64,000 nucleotides of DNA from an uncultured Alphaproteobacteria bacterium (lineage in GTDB: Bacteria; Pseudomonadota; Alphaproteobacteria; Rs-D84), in assembly GCA_946188105.1 (NCBI GenBank), contig CAMHTQ010000003.1:1-64000 (forward strand). Direction: 5' to 3'. The position numbers and the translations under genes are program-made. Positions 48,415 through 55,831 of this stretch are shown here, one piece after another. Numbering within the stretch: position 1 is the first letter of the stretch; every line of letters starts with the position of its first letter. Below the pieces are notes generated by a model that was given only the letters and a program-made list of their open reading frames with translations, did no database searches and was not told the origin of the DNA.

Positions 48415-48978
48415 TTATCCCCTTTGTTTTTTCATTTGTTTTGATGTTATAAGGTTGAGTTTTTTTGTATCGAATTCCTTAACAACTTCGTCTATTTGCT
48501 TGTTTATGCCGCAGCATAAATCTTGCAAAACTGTCACATGATAACCGCGATCCAAGTATCCTTTTATTGCATACTTAACACAGAAATCACTGGCAACCCC
48601 TATAACATACACATGTGTATATTTAGGTCCTAATCCACATAAAAACCTTTCAATCTTGTCCGGTTGTTCCCATACATCAAATTGATTTTTCAAAACTTTA
48701 TAGCAAGGATGAATAAAGCTACCGCGCACATCCACAGCAAGTTTCCACCCCTTGGTTCCATATAAACAATGCGGTGGAAACAGTTTTGATTCTTCTGTTT
48801 TCTTATACGTTTCGCGATAATGTGTATCAAATGTCGCGATTTTTGTATCAAAGTCAACAGAATTCAAAAATTCGTTTACTGGTTTAATCAAAGATTCTGC
48901 ACCGGTGACAGGCAATTTACCGTTTGCCAACATAAAGTCATTTTGCATATCAACAATGTGTAAAAGTCTACTTTTCAT
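48415..48978 (-). CDS. pncA: Nicotinamidase (second copy)
   Basis: 187 residues from the ATG at 48978. Isochorismatase-fold hydrolase with Asp10 (HIVDMQNDF), Lys97 and Cys133 (GVASDFCV) as the catalytic set and Asp51/His53/His70 for the metal. It converts nicotinamide to nicotinate. It closely matches the copy at 49705-50421 over its whole length but lacks that copy's C-terminal tail. Confidence 0.9.
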   Translation of the reverse strand: MKSRLLHIVDMQNDFMLANGKLPVTGAESLIKPVNEFLNSVDFDTKIATFDTHYRETYKKTEESKLFPPHCLYGTKGWKLAVDVRGSFIHPCYKVLKNQFDVWEQPDKIERFLCGLGPKYTHVYVIGVASDFCVKYAIKGYLDRGYHVTVLQDLCCGINKQIDEVVKEFDTKKLNLITSKQMKKQRG

Positions 48979-48997
48979 TTTTAACTCTTTTGTTTTT

Positions 48998-49213
48998 TTA
49001 AGCACCATATTCGTTGCCTATATTGTGTGGATTAAATCTTATAAAATCTCTAATGATATATGGTCTGCGTACATTTATTATTTTGTGTAATTCTTCAAAT
49101 TCTGCGTATTCTAACTTGCTGTCCAGAGATGTTCTGGGTTTAACAAAGTTATTCAATTTATCCAACATACCACTATTGATTGATGGACATTTTCTCTTAT
49201 TATTTTCTGCCAT
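48998..49213 (-). CDS. Small RRPY-motif protein 3
   Basis: 71 residues from the ATG at 49213. NVRRPYIIRDFIRFNPHNIG is a variant of the motif in its neighbours and in the tail of PncA copy 1. It has no membrane segment or signal. It is in the NAD operon with a 1-nt gap from the previous small gene. Function unknown. Confidence 0.6.
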   Translation of the reverse strand: MAENNKRKCPSINSGMLDKLNNFVKPRTSLDSKLEYAEFEELHKIINVRRPYIIRDFIRFNPHNIGNEYGA

Positions 49214-49214
49214 A

Positions 49215-49424
49215 TTAACAACCTCTTTCTCTAGACAAACTAGATAAATTTGGTATGAAATGTTGTGGGATAAAGTCATAGAGGCTGTAAGGACGCCTTT
49301 GATTCACTATCTTTTGAAACTCGGCAAAATCTTGTGCAGACAAAGTTTCGCCAATAAAATCATGTCTTATAACATGACGATGTTCAAAGACAGATTTGTT
49401 AAGTTTATTTTTATTATCACTCAT
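49215..49424 (-). CDS. Small RRPY-motif protein 2
   Basis: 69 residues from the ATG at 49424, with AGAGGTG upstream. NQRRPYSLYDFIPQHFIPNL is almost the same as the PncA tail. Preceded by a helix (SAQDFAEFQKIV). Function unknown; the operon place suggests a link to NAD. Confidence 0.65.
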   Translation of the reverse strand: MSDNKNKLNKSVFEHRHVIRHDFIGETLSAQDFAEFQKIVNQRRPYSLYDFIPQHFIPNLSSLSRERGC

Positions 49425-49437
49425 CTTCACACCTCTT

Positions 49438-49686
49438 TTAATTACCGTATGCTTTGATACAAACTTCACCATGTGCACACCAAAAAGCCGCTTGTTCTGG
49501 TGTTATCGCAATATTTTCTATGAAATGATGTTTTTCAAAATCCCTAGAAGAATATGGCACACGTTTATTTACAACATCCAAAAACACTTTGAATGTCGCC
49601 AAATCCATCTGTTCACCATACGATTTATGTTCTGTTACAAGATTGTCTTTGAAAGCATCCTTTATAACCGCTTTATCTTTTGCCAT
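49438..49686 (-). CDS. Small RRPY-motif protein 1
   Basis: 82 residues. MDLATFKVFLDVVNKRVPYSSRDFEKHHFIENI carries the motif with Arg replaced by Val in one place. The C-terminal extension has two Cys (WCAHGEVC). The ribosome site AAGGAGG is strong, so it is likely translated. Function unknown. Confidence 0.65.
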   Translation of the reverse strand: MAKDKAVIKDAFKDNLVTEHKSYGEQMDLATFKVFLDVVNKRVPYSSRDFEKHHFIENIAITPEQAAFWCAHGEVCIKAYGN

Positions 49687-49704
49687 TTTTGCCTCCTTGT
49701 TTTT

Positions 49705-50421
49705 TTAACGAGAAAATGTGTGCCTTAAGTCCGGAATCATATACTTTGGAACAAAGTCACTGGAACTGTATGGTCTGCGTTTTTCCAATGCTTTTATCAG
49801 TGGGTCGTTTGGATCCATTTTGGAAAAATCTGGGTATAGCATTGGCTTTCTTGTTGTTTCCTTTTGTTTGTTGTGCATTTGTTCGGATGTTATTAGTTTA
49901 ATATTTGGGTTGTTTAAATCTTGGACAACTTCATCTATTTGCTTGTTTATGCCACGGCATAAATCTTGCAAAACTCTCACTTGATAACCATGTTGTAAAT
50001 AACCAATGATTGCGTATTTTACGCAGAAATCACTTGCAACACCCATGACATAAACTTCTGTATCCGATGGTTTAAATACATCCAAAGTTTTTTCAATTCG
50101 TTCGGGCTGTTCCCATACATTAAATTGATTCTTTAACACTTTCTCATAAAGGTTAAGCCAACCATTAAGTGGTTGCACAGCCAGTTCCCAACCGCGTGTT
50201 CCATATAAACAATGTGGCGGAAACATTTTTGATTCTTCTGTTTTATCGTATGTCTCTGCATAATGCGTATCAAATGTTGCAATCGTCATATCAAACTTAA
50301 CAGTTTTCAAAAATTCGTTTGCTGGTTTAATCAAAGATTCTGCACCGGCAACAGACAATTTGCCGTCTGCCAACATAAAGTCATTTTGCATATCAACAAT
50401 GTGTAAAAGTTTAAGTTTCAT
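49705..50421 (-). CDS. pncA: Nicotinamidase with RRPY-motif tail (first copy)
   Basis: 238 residues. Residues 1-185 are a nicotinamidase with the same catalytic set as the other copy (HIVDMQNDF, KVLKNQF, GVASDFCV). Residues about 186-238 are an added tail ending KRRPYSSSDFVPKYMIPDL. This tail matches the three small proteins encoded just downstream. It looks like a fusion of the small gene to pncA, or the origin of the small genes by duplication. It is 19 nt downstream of pncB. Confidence 0.88.
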   Translation of the reverse strand: MKLKLLHIVDMQNDFMLADGKLSVAGAESLIKPANEFLKTVKFDMTIATFDTHYAETYDKTEESKMFPPHCLYGTRGWELAVQPLNGWLNLYEKVLKNQFNVWEQPERIEKTLDVFKPSDTEVYVMGVASDFCVKYAIIGYLQHGYQVRVLQDLCRGINKQIDEVVQDLNNPNIKLITSEQMHNKQKETTRKPMLYPDFSKMDPNDPLIKALEKRRPYSSSDFVPKYMIPDLRHTFSR

Positions 50422-50440
50422 TTTTAACTCCTTTGGTTAT

Positions 50441-51979
50441 TTATCTTGTGCGTGGCAAAATGTGTTCCAACACCATTTCTGTTTGTTTTTTGTAAAGACT
50501 TTGTTCTATACCGGTTGGATATTCACAAGGATTTTGAATCCGAGAATATTTTTTATTTAATCTGAATAAATGTTCGCCTGTGGCACTCGCAATTTCTTTA
50601 ACATCGCGGTTCATAGTTTTGGTATCAATTACACCATCATTTACGACGCAAACCATTGGTTTGTAAAACACAGTTCCACAACCATAACGCACTTCTTCCC
50701 GCGTTTTTGGATTGATAGCGATAACAGGTGTTTCTAATTGACCACGTAATTCTTGAACAAAACCACACGAAGTAATTACATCACCCATAAATTTGCCATC
50801 AAAACCAACCATACGAAGAATTTCTGTGGCACCTGGGATTGTGCGTTTAATTGCATCTTGGGACATTTTCATTTTATCGACCCCATTGATGCTTTTTAAT
50901 TTATAGACACCACCTAAGGACGGCTGGTCTGCGGCAGTAACAAGATTTGTTCCCACTGCTAAAATATCGACCTTTGCACCGTTATCCCATAATTTTGATA
51001 TAGAATATTCATCCAAATCATTACTTGCGATAATTTGGCAATCGTGCAAACCTGCGGCATCTAATAATTGACGCGCCTCAATAGACAATTCGGCCAGATT
51101 ACCGGAATCCAAACGGATTGAATCCAAATGCACACCTGTTTTTTTGGATGCAGCAATCGCATTTTTAACACCACCGATTGTGTCATATGTATCAACCAAG
51201 ATTGTGGTGTTTCCTTGGTTGTGCAAAAGCCAGTTTTCAAAAGCCTCAATTTCGGTATCGTGGCGCATTACAAAACTATGTGCATGTGTTCCGACCCAAC
51301 CCAGATTATATTTGCGTGCGGCATCGGCATTTGATGTAGTCAAAACACCACCAACGGCTGCGCTGCGTGTTGCACGCATACCATACATATCTTGTGCGCG
51401 GCGCAAACCAAATTCCATCACAGGGCGGTGTTCGGCTGCGTTTACAATGCGTGTTGCCTTGGTTGCGATCAAGCATGATGCATTTAATCCGTTCAATATT
51501 GCGGTTTCAACGATACCGACCTGCCATTCTGGGCCAGTAACACGAACAATCGGTTCGTTTGGAAATACCAATTCGCCCTCTGGCACCGCATCAATTGTCA
51601 AAGATAATTTTTGATTACGCAAAAATTCCAAAAATTCAGGTGTAAAAGATGGCGTGCCGTCTTTGTTTTTTTGATTTGCCAACCATTGAATTGTGTCATC
51701 AGAAAAACCATAATCAGATAACCATTCTAAAAAAGGTCCCAACCCCCCCACAACAGTATAACCACCATGGAAAGGATTTTTACGAATAAACATTTCATAG
51801 GTTGCTGGCTCGGTCGCCTTGCCTTCCAAAAATGATGTATGTGCCATTGTCAGATGATATTTATCCAACCACATTTTTTCTAGATTACTGTCGCGCAATA
51901 TTTCCAAATATTTTTCACGCAAATTTACATCCGAAATCGTGTCGGCGATTTTGAAAAGTTCATTTATTTTATTTGTCAT
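50441..51979 (-). CDS. pncB: Nicotinate phosphoribosyltransferase
   Basis: 512 residues, first gene of the NAD-salvage operon. It joins nicotinate to PRPP to give NaMN. Visible family features: FLEGKATEPATYEMFIRKNP, GLRRAQD, THAHSFVM, DTYDTIGGV and IRLDSGNLAEL, then IIASNDLDEYSI. The active-site His region and the PRPP-binding LDSG are intact. The ATG at 51979 has AAGGA upstream. No gene for NaMN adenylyltransferase is in the window. Confidence 0.93.
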   Translation of the reverse strand: MTNKINELFKIADTISDVNLREKYLEILRDSNLEKMWLDKYHLTMAHTSFLEGKATEPATYEMFIRKNPFHGGYTVVGGLGPFLEWLSDYGFSDDTIQWLANQKNKDGTPSFTPEFLEFLRNQKLSLTIDAVPEGELVFPNEPIVRVTGPEWQVGIVETAILNGLNASCLIATKATRIVNAAEHRPVMEFGLRRAQDMYGMRATRSAAVGGVLTTSNADAARKYNLGWVGTHAHSFVMRHDTEIEAFENWLLHNQGNTTILVDTYDTIGGVKNAIAASKKTGVHLDSIRLDSGNLAELSIEARQLLDAAGLHDCQIIASNDLDEYSISKLWDNGAKVDILAVGTNLVTAADQPSLGGVYKLKSINGVDKMKMSQDAIKRTIPGATEILRMVGFDGKFMGDVITSCGFVQELRGQLETPVIAINPKTREEVRYGCGTVFYKPMVCVVNDGVIDTKTMNRDVKEIASATGEHLFRLNKKYSRIQNPCEYPTGIEQSLYKKQTEMVLEHILPRTR

Positions 51980-52019
51980 TTTTTATCCTTTTGTTTTTGT
52001 TATTCTTTGTTATTTACAA

Positions 52020-52068
52020 TTTGATAATAACATAAAGATATTATTATTGTCAAGTTGTTATTATCAAA
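52020..52068. promoter_or_regulatory. Candidate NrtR operator upstream of pncB
   Basis: TTTGATAATAACA (52020-52032) and its exact inverse TGTTATTATCAAA (52056-52068), with a third, weaker half (TTATTATTGTCAA, 52041-52053) between. It lies 41-89 nt before the pncB start. A repressor gene of the right family ends this operon, so an NrtR site is the simplest reading. Confidence 0.6.
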
Positions 52069-52192
52069 ATATTAAAAACATATAAAAATACAGTAAAAAC
52101 AATAAAAAACACACTTCGGGCTTAATGCAATCCGATTCGAAATGTTAAAATGCAATTGAATTTTTGTTGTTATTTTGGATGTTTAGGCACAG

Positions 52193-52801
52193 TTATTCCT
52201 TGTCATATTTCCCTGGGTAATATTTGGGGTCGGGTTGTTTTGTCCCATAATGGATTGTGCCGTATTTAAATCCATGTTCATCTGGTGACACAAAAATTAA
52301 ATTTTCAGGACGATTATCATAACCGTCATTTGTAATATGATGGATAAGTGTTTTGGTTTTGTCCTCTGGTTTCAACCATGCCTTGGCCACCATGTTATAA
52401 ACAAGCAAATATTTGTTGTTGTGTTTCACCATTAAATAGCCAACTTTATTTTTTGTTTCTTCGTCCTGCAGCATATTTATGGATATGGGCAGTGGTCTTT
52501 TTTTATCGTCAACAATATCTTTTTCATAATAAGTGTTGATAATTTTCCCGTCGATTTTTATTCTGCCGCGGTTACTGACCTGGACACCGGGGTGCCATTT
52601 AACATTACGCCATTTTTCATTAGGAAAATTTTCATTATTTTTTTTACAGGCAAATAATTCTTTCCAATGTTTTGCATTTTCTTTTAAATAATAATTGTTT
52701 ATATCTTCTGTTGTTCTGACACTTTTTTGCAATTCTGAGATAGTCCATGTATGTTCGATTATGTCATCGCCTGTTTCATTTTTATAAATTATTTGTTTCA
52801 T
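52193..52801 (-). CDS. HNH endonuclease-like protein
   Basis: 202 residues. A NUMOD4-like segment (EKWRNVKWHPGVQVSNRGRIK) precedes an HNH_3-type core: KTLIHHITNDGYDNRPENLIFVSPDEH, with the His-His, Asn and final His. Such proteins are homing or phage-type endonucleases. It stands alone between the NAD operon and metK. Confidence 0.8.
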   Translation of the reverse strand: MKQIIYKNETGDDIIEHTWTISELQKSVRTTEDINNYYLKENAKHWKELFACKKNNENFPNEKWRNVKWHPGVQVSNRGRIKIDGKIINTYYEKDIVDDKKRPLPISINMLQDEETKNKVGYLMVKHNNKYLLVYNMVAKAWLKPEDKTKTLIHHITNDGYDNRPENLIFVSPDEHGFKYGTIHYGTKQPDPKYYPGKYDKE

Positions 52802-52881
52802 AATCTGCCCTTTTTATTATCAAGTGTATTGTAGCACAGGTGCCGTAAATTCTCAAAATCATATTTATTTTCTAAAACCAC

Positions 52882-52910
52882 TTGAATACTGATATAAAAT
52901 ATAATATAAT
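52882..52910 (+). promoter_or_regulatory. Promoter of the metK riboswitch transcript
   Basis: TTGAAT (52882-52887), a 17-nt spacer, TATAAT (52905-52910). Transcription should start near 52917, a few bases before the aptamer. Confidence 0.8.
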
Positions 52911-52920
52911 CATTGTCGAT

Positions 52921-52973
52921 AAAGGTGGATTTAACCTGACTTGTCCTGCCTTATAAATGGACTAAACAAGGAG
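52921..52973 (+). ncRNA. SAM-II riboswitch aptamer
   Basis: The sequence follows the SAM-II H-type pseudoknot. P1 pairs AAGGTG (52922-52927) with TGCCTT (52947-52952). The conserved loop GATTTAACC follows P1. P2 pairs GTCC (52943-52946) with GGAC (52959-52962), then CTAAA and AAGGAG. The final AAGGAG (52968-52973) is also the ribosome site of a small ORF starting at 52982. SAM-II binds S-adenosylmethionine and is typical of Alphaproteobacteria. Confidence 0.85.
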
Positions 52974-52981
52974 TTGTTATT

Positions 52982-53158
52982 ATGCTTATTTCCCGTTTTT
53001 TAACGTTCGTAATGCGTGGTGCAACATCGCAATCCACCTTTGGTTCACTTTGCAAAAACCAAAGGAGTATGTTATGCAAAAAACAGCCGAAGCGGTGTCA
53101 ATCGGACACCCAGATAAAACAGCCGATTATATTTCCAGCTATATCTTGGACAAAATAA
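52982..53158 (+). CDS. Upstream ORF in the metK leader
   Basis: 58 codons beginning MLISRFLTFVMRGATSQSTF. Its ribosome site is the AAGGAG inside the aptamer, 8 nt from the ATG. It overlaps the metK start in another frame and stops at 53158. A ribosome reading it would open the hairpin that hides metK's own ribosome site. It may be a true leader peptide that couples translation rather than a functional protein. Confidence 0.5.
   Translation: MLISRFLTFVMRGATSQSTFGSLCKNQRSMLCKKQPKRCQSDTQIKQPIIFPAISWTK
53031..53065 (+). promoter_or_regulatory. Expression platform of the metK riboswitch
   Basis: AATCCACCTTT (53031-53041) is the exact reverse complement of the aptamer's 5' end, AAAGGTGGATT (52921-52931). 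CCTTTGGTT (53037-53045) pairs perfectly with AACCAAAGG (53057-53065), which contains most of metK's ribosome site. The two pairings share 53037-53041 and exclude each other. SAM binding at P1 would therefore free this element to hide the ribosome site. Confidence 0.7.
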
Positions 53159-54084
53159 TCAAACAAGATAATCTTGTGCGCTATGCCGTCGAGGTTATGA
53201 TCAAAGGTAATACGGTCGTATTAGGTGGCGAGGTTACCACATCTGCCAAGGTTGGTGATTTGACCGATTGGGTAAAACAAGCACTTGCCGAGATTGGATA
53301 CGATTCAAAGTACGCAGCCCAGTGGGGTGAATGCGTTATTGACCCAGATAAAATAAATGTTATCAACATGATTGGGGTTCAATCGGGGGATATTGCCATG
53401 GGTGTCGATCATGACGGATGGGGCGACCAAGGTGTGTTTGTTGGGTATGCCTGCAAGAGTGAAGGTAAAATAAATAGGGAATTATTCCTGGCAAAAAAAT
53501 TGAATGATGCCCTGTATGAAAAAGCCCGCAAATCAAAAAATTTGGGAATCGATATTAAAACTCAAATTACCATGAACGATGACAAAATAGAAACCGCCAT
53601 TGTTGCAATCCCAATGTTACAAGACGAAGACCTGACTGACTTTATTGTTGATACATTGGGAAAACGACCAACGAACATTATCGTAAATGGCACAGGACGG
53701 TATACTTATCATGGCTCGGTTGCTGACTGTGGTATGACTGGGCGGAAATTAGCATGCGATTTTTATTCTGTCGCCTGCCCTATTGGTGGTGGCAGTCCAT
53801 GGACCAAAGATGCCAGCAAGGCAGATTTAACATTAAATGTTTATGCTCGCATTTTGGCATGCGAAAACCTGAGGAACAATGACGAATGTTTTGTTTATCT
53901 GTCTTCGTGTATTGGACGAAATGAATTGCCCAGCGGTTTGATAAAAACGATTAAAAATGGTGTCGTTTCATATCATGACCTGTGGTGCAATCAAAAGCCC
54001 AGCACACTTATCAAAGCATATGGGTTGGATAAACCTGTGTATACCAAATTATGCCGCAAGGGAATTTCAGGAATACAAATTTAA
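53074..54084 (+). CDS. metK: S-adenosylmethionine synthetase (short, divergent)
   Basis: 336 residues, against about 380-400 in most bacteria. It makes SAM from ATP and methionine. Kept motifs: IGHPDK near the N-terminus, GDQGVFVGYA, TGRK, and TKDASKAD with the two Lys and the Asp of the ATP/Mg site. IGGGSPWTKDA replaces the usual GGAFSGKDPS. The start at 53074 has AAAGGAG 7 nt upstream; the TTG at 53050 is rejected. It is controlled by the SAM-II switch, so product feedback is expected. Confidence 0.9.
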   Translation: MQKTAEAVSIGHPDKTADYISSYILDKIIKQDNLVRYAVEVMIKGNTVVLGGEVTTSAKVGDLTDWVKQALAEIGYDSKYAAQWGECVIDPDKINVINMIGVQSGDIAMGVDHDGWGDQGVFVGYACKSEGKINRELFLAKKLNDALYEKARKSKNLGIDIKTQITMNDDKIETAIVAIPMLQDEDLTDFIVDTLGKRPTNIIVNGTGRYTYHGSVADCGMTGRKLACDFYSVACPIGGGSPWTKDASKADLTLNVYARILACENLRNNDECFVYLSSCIGRNELPSGLIKTIKNGVVSYHDLWCNQKPSTLIKAYGLDKPVYTKLCRKGISGIQI

Positions 54085-54112
54085 TAAAGGTGCCAAATGG
54101 CACCTTTATTAA
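54085..54112 (+). terminator. Rho-independent terminator after metK
   Basis: Ten-base perfect stem TAAAGGTGCC/GGCACCTTTA with an AAAT loop, starting right after the stop codon. T-richness after it is modest. Confidence 0.8.
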
Positions 54113-54129
54113 CGTTATTAAAAAATCCG

Positions 54130-54609
54130 TTACTTACTATTCTTTATTTTTGTATAGAGCCAAGTATCTTTTTTTTCGTCTTTTTTTATCATCTCTACTT
54201 TGTAATTTTTTACGTCTAATTTTTTTTCCTTAAAAAATCTTTCTTCTGCTTCTTTGTTGGACGTCATATCATTATACAAAGCAACTATTTCACCTAAGGC
54301 CACAATTTTTATACGTTTTTTTTCACCTTTGTATATTATCATTTTTATTTTTCGATAACGAATAGAATTCATATATTTTAAATATATAAAGGCCGGCAAA
54401 TACACTAAGGCTAAGATCGGCAATATCATCAAAAGTGCTTGCAAAAATTCATATATTGTATCTATGTTTGCTACCACTAGTGCGACTACCAAAATCACCA
54501 ATCCTACGCCAAGAATAGAAAACAAAATTTTCCAAAAAGCATCTGTGTTAATTACACACAATAATAGATAACCTAAAACTATACCAGCTGCTATTTCTAG
54601 TATTAACAT
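54130..54609 (-). CDS. Small membrane protein of unknown function
   Basis: 159 residues. Three hydrophobic segments (about 2-20, 27-48, 55-78) are followed by a basic cytosolic tail (KMIIYKGEKKRIKIV and many Lys/Glu). No motif recognised. It starts 17 nt after the FtsW-like gene and so is probably its operon partner. Confidence 0.6.
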   Translation of the reverse strand: MLILEIAAGIVLGYLLLCVINTDAFWKILFSILGVGLVILVVALVVANIDTIYEFLQALLMILPILALVYLPAFIYLKYMNSIRYRKIKMIIYKGEKKRIKIVALGEIVALYNDMTSNKEAEERFFKEKKLDVKNYKVEMIKKDEKKDTWLYTKIKNSK

Positions 54610-54625
54610 TTTGATTTCCCTTTGC

Positions 54626-55693
54626 TTATTTCTTGTTTATTGCCAGTACAAACCCAAACAATACTGACCAGGTTAAGAACATTGTGCCACCAAAACTGAT
54701 AAATGGCCAATACGCAGCCGTTGACAACAGTCCAAATGCCACCGCCAATCCAATTAATACAAAGATTGCAAATAAACCTAATGTGCCTGTGTTCATGATT
54801 TTGTTGAATTTATCTGTGGCATATTTACTCATTCTGGCAAGTATTGTTGCTATGCAACCGTAAATTGCCAAGGTCAACAATCCCATCAACATTCCAAATT
54901 TTGCAATGATGCCTGTGAACATAAAATCAGACACCAGATTTGGCAATCTGGGTAATGCCGCCAATGATTCTGGGGTATTACCAACCAGCGCACTGGTGGT
55001 GATTGCATAGGTTGATATATGGGATGCATAATTTCCAAAATCCATTATTCTGTGTTGGACATGTGGAAACAGTGCTATACCCAATCCCAATGCTAATACG
55101 AATGCAATCACTATTGCGATACTGGTATAAAACACACCTTGAAAATTCTTGCGTGCTGATATTCCAATTATAACGAACAACAATGTATAAACCTGGGCCA
55201 TAAATATGTATGGTGCCAAGAATGCCGCAAACACGATAAACAATGTCAGCGCGGTTGTGCCTATCATTGTTCGTGTTTTATTTGCTTTTTCATTACTGAG
55301 CCAGTTGGACATCAAAATAATGTATGCTGGCAACATCAGAATATATGGATTTATCGGTGCACCAAATATAAACACATATCTGGATGCGCCATGAACATAG
55401 TGTGGGCAGAATACTGTTATCAGCATCAGTATCAAGGAAAATATTCCAAGTACCCAAGCAATGCGAACTATCCATTTTTTTGATAATTTGCTGAGTGCAA
55501 ATAGCAATATTATTCCGACAATTGCAAATGGTAAAAACTTTCTGAAAAAGAAATGTTCATCCAAATAGAATCTGGCAGATTCGTATGGGCCAACAAAATA
55601 CATTCCGCACAATCCCAGCAAAACCAATGCAATTATAGATGTCCATAACAACCGATTGTTTGTATTCAGCCAATTTTTGATTTTATTCCACAT
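54626..55693 (-). CDS. ftsW: FtsW/RodA-family (SEDS) protein
   Basis: 355 residues with about ten membrane segments. FLPFAIVGIILLFALSKL, then HGASRYVFIFGAPINP, corresponds to the G-A-x-R-W-x region of SEDS glycosyltransferases, and PNLVSDFMFTGIIAKFGMLMG holds the periplasmic Asp (SDF) needed for polymerisation. SEDS proteins polymerise lipid II. It is not beside the murein cluster and lacks a penicillin-binding partner here, so FtsW versus RodA is undecided. Confidence 0.75.
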   Translation of the reverse strand: MWNKIKNWLNTNNRLLWTSIIALVLLGLCGMYFVGPYESARFYLDEHFFFRKFLPFAIVGIILLFALSKLSKKWIVRIAWVLGIFSLILMLITVFCPHYVHGASRYVFIFGAPINPYILMLPAYIILMSNWLSNEKANKTRTMIGTTALTLFIVFAAFLAPYIFMAQVYTLLFVIIGISARKNFQGVFYTSIAIVIAFVLALGLGIALFPHVQHRIMDFGNYASHISTYAITTSALVGNTPESLAALPRLPNLVSDFMFTGIIAKFGMLMGLLTLAIYGCIATILARMSKYATDKFNKIMNTGTLGLFAIFVLIGLAVAFGLLSTAAYWPFISFGGTMFLTWSVLFGFVLAINKK

Positions 55694-55831
55694 CAGATTT
55701 CCCCCTTTCTTTACAGGAACTATACCCCATTTATTTCAATTTGCAATATGTGTGAATAAAAAATATAAGTGTATTGCTTTATCAAATTTTATACTGTACC
55801 ATTACATATAGCCACAGCATAAGGTTATGAA

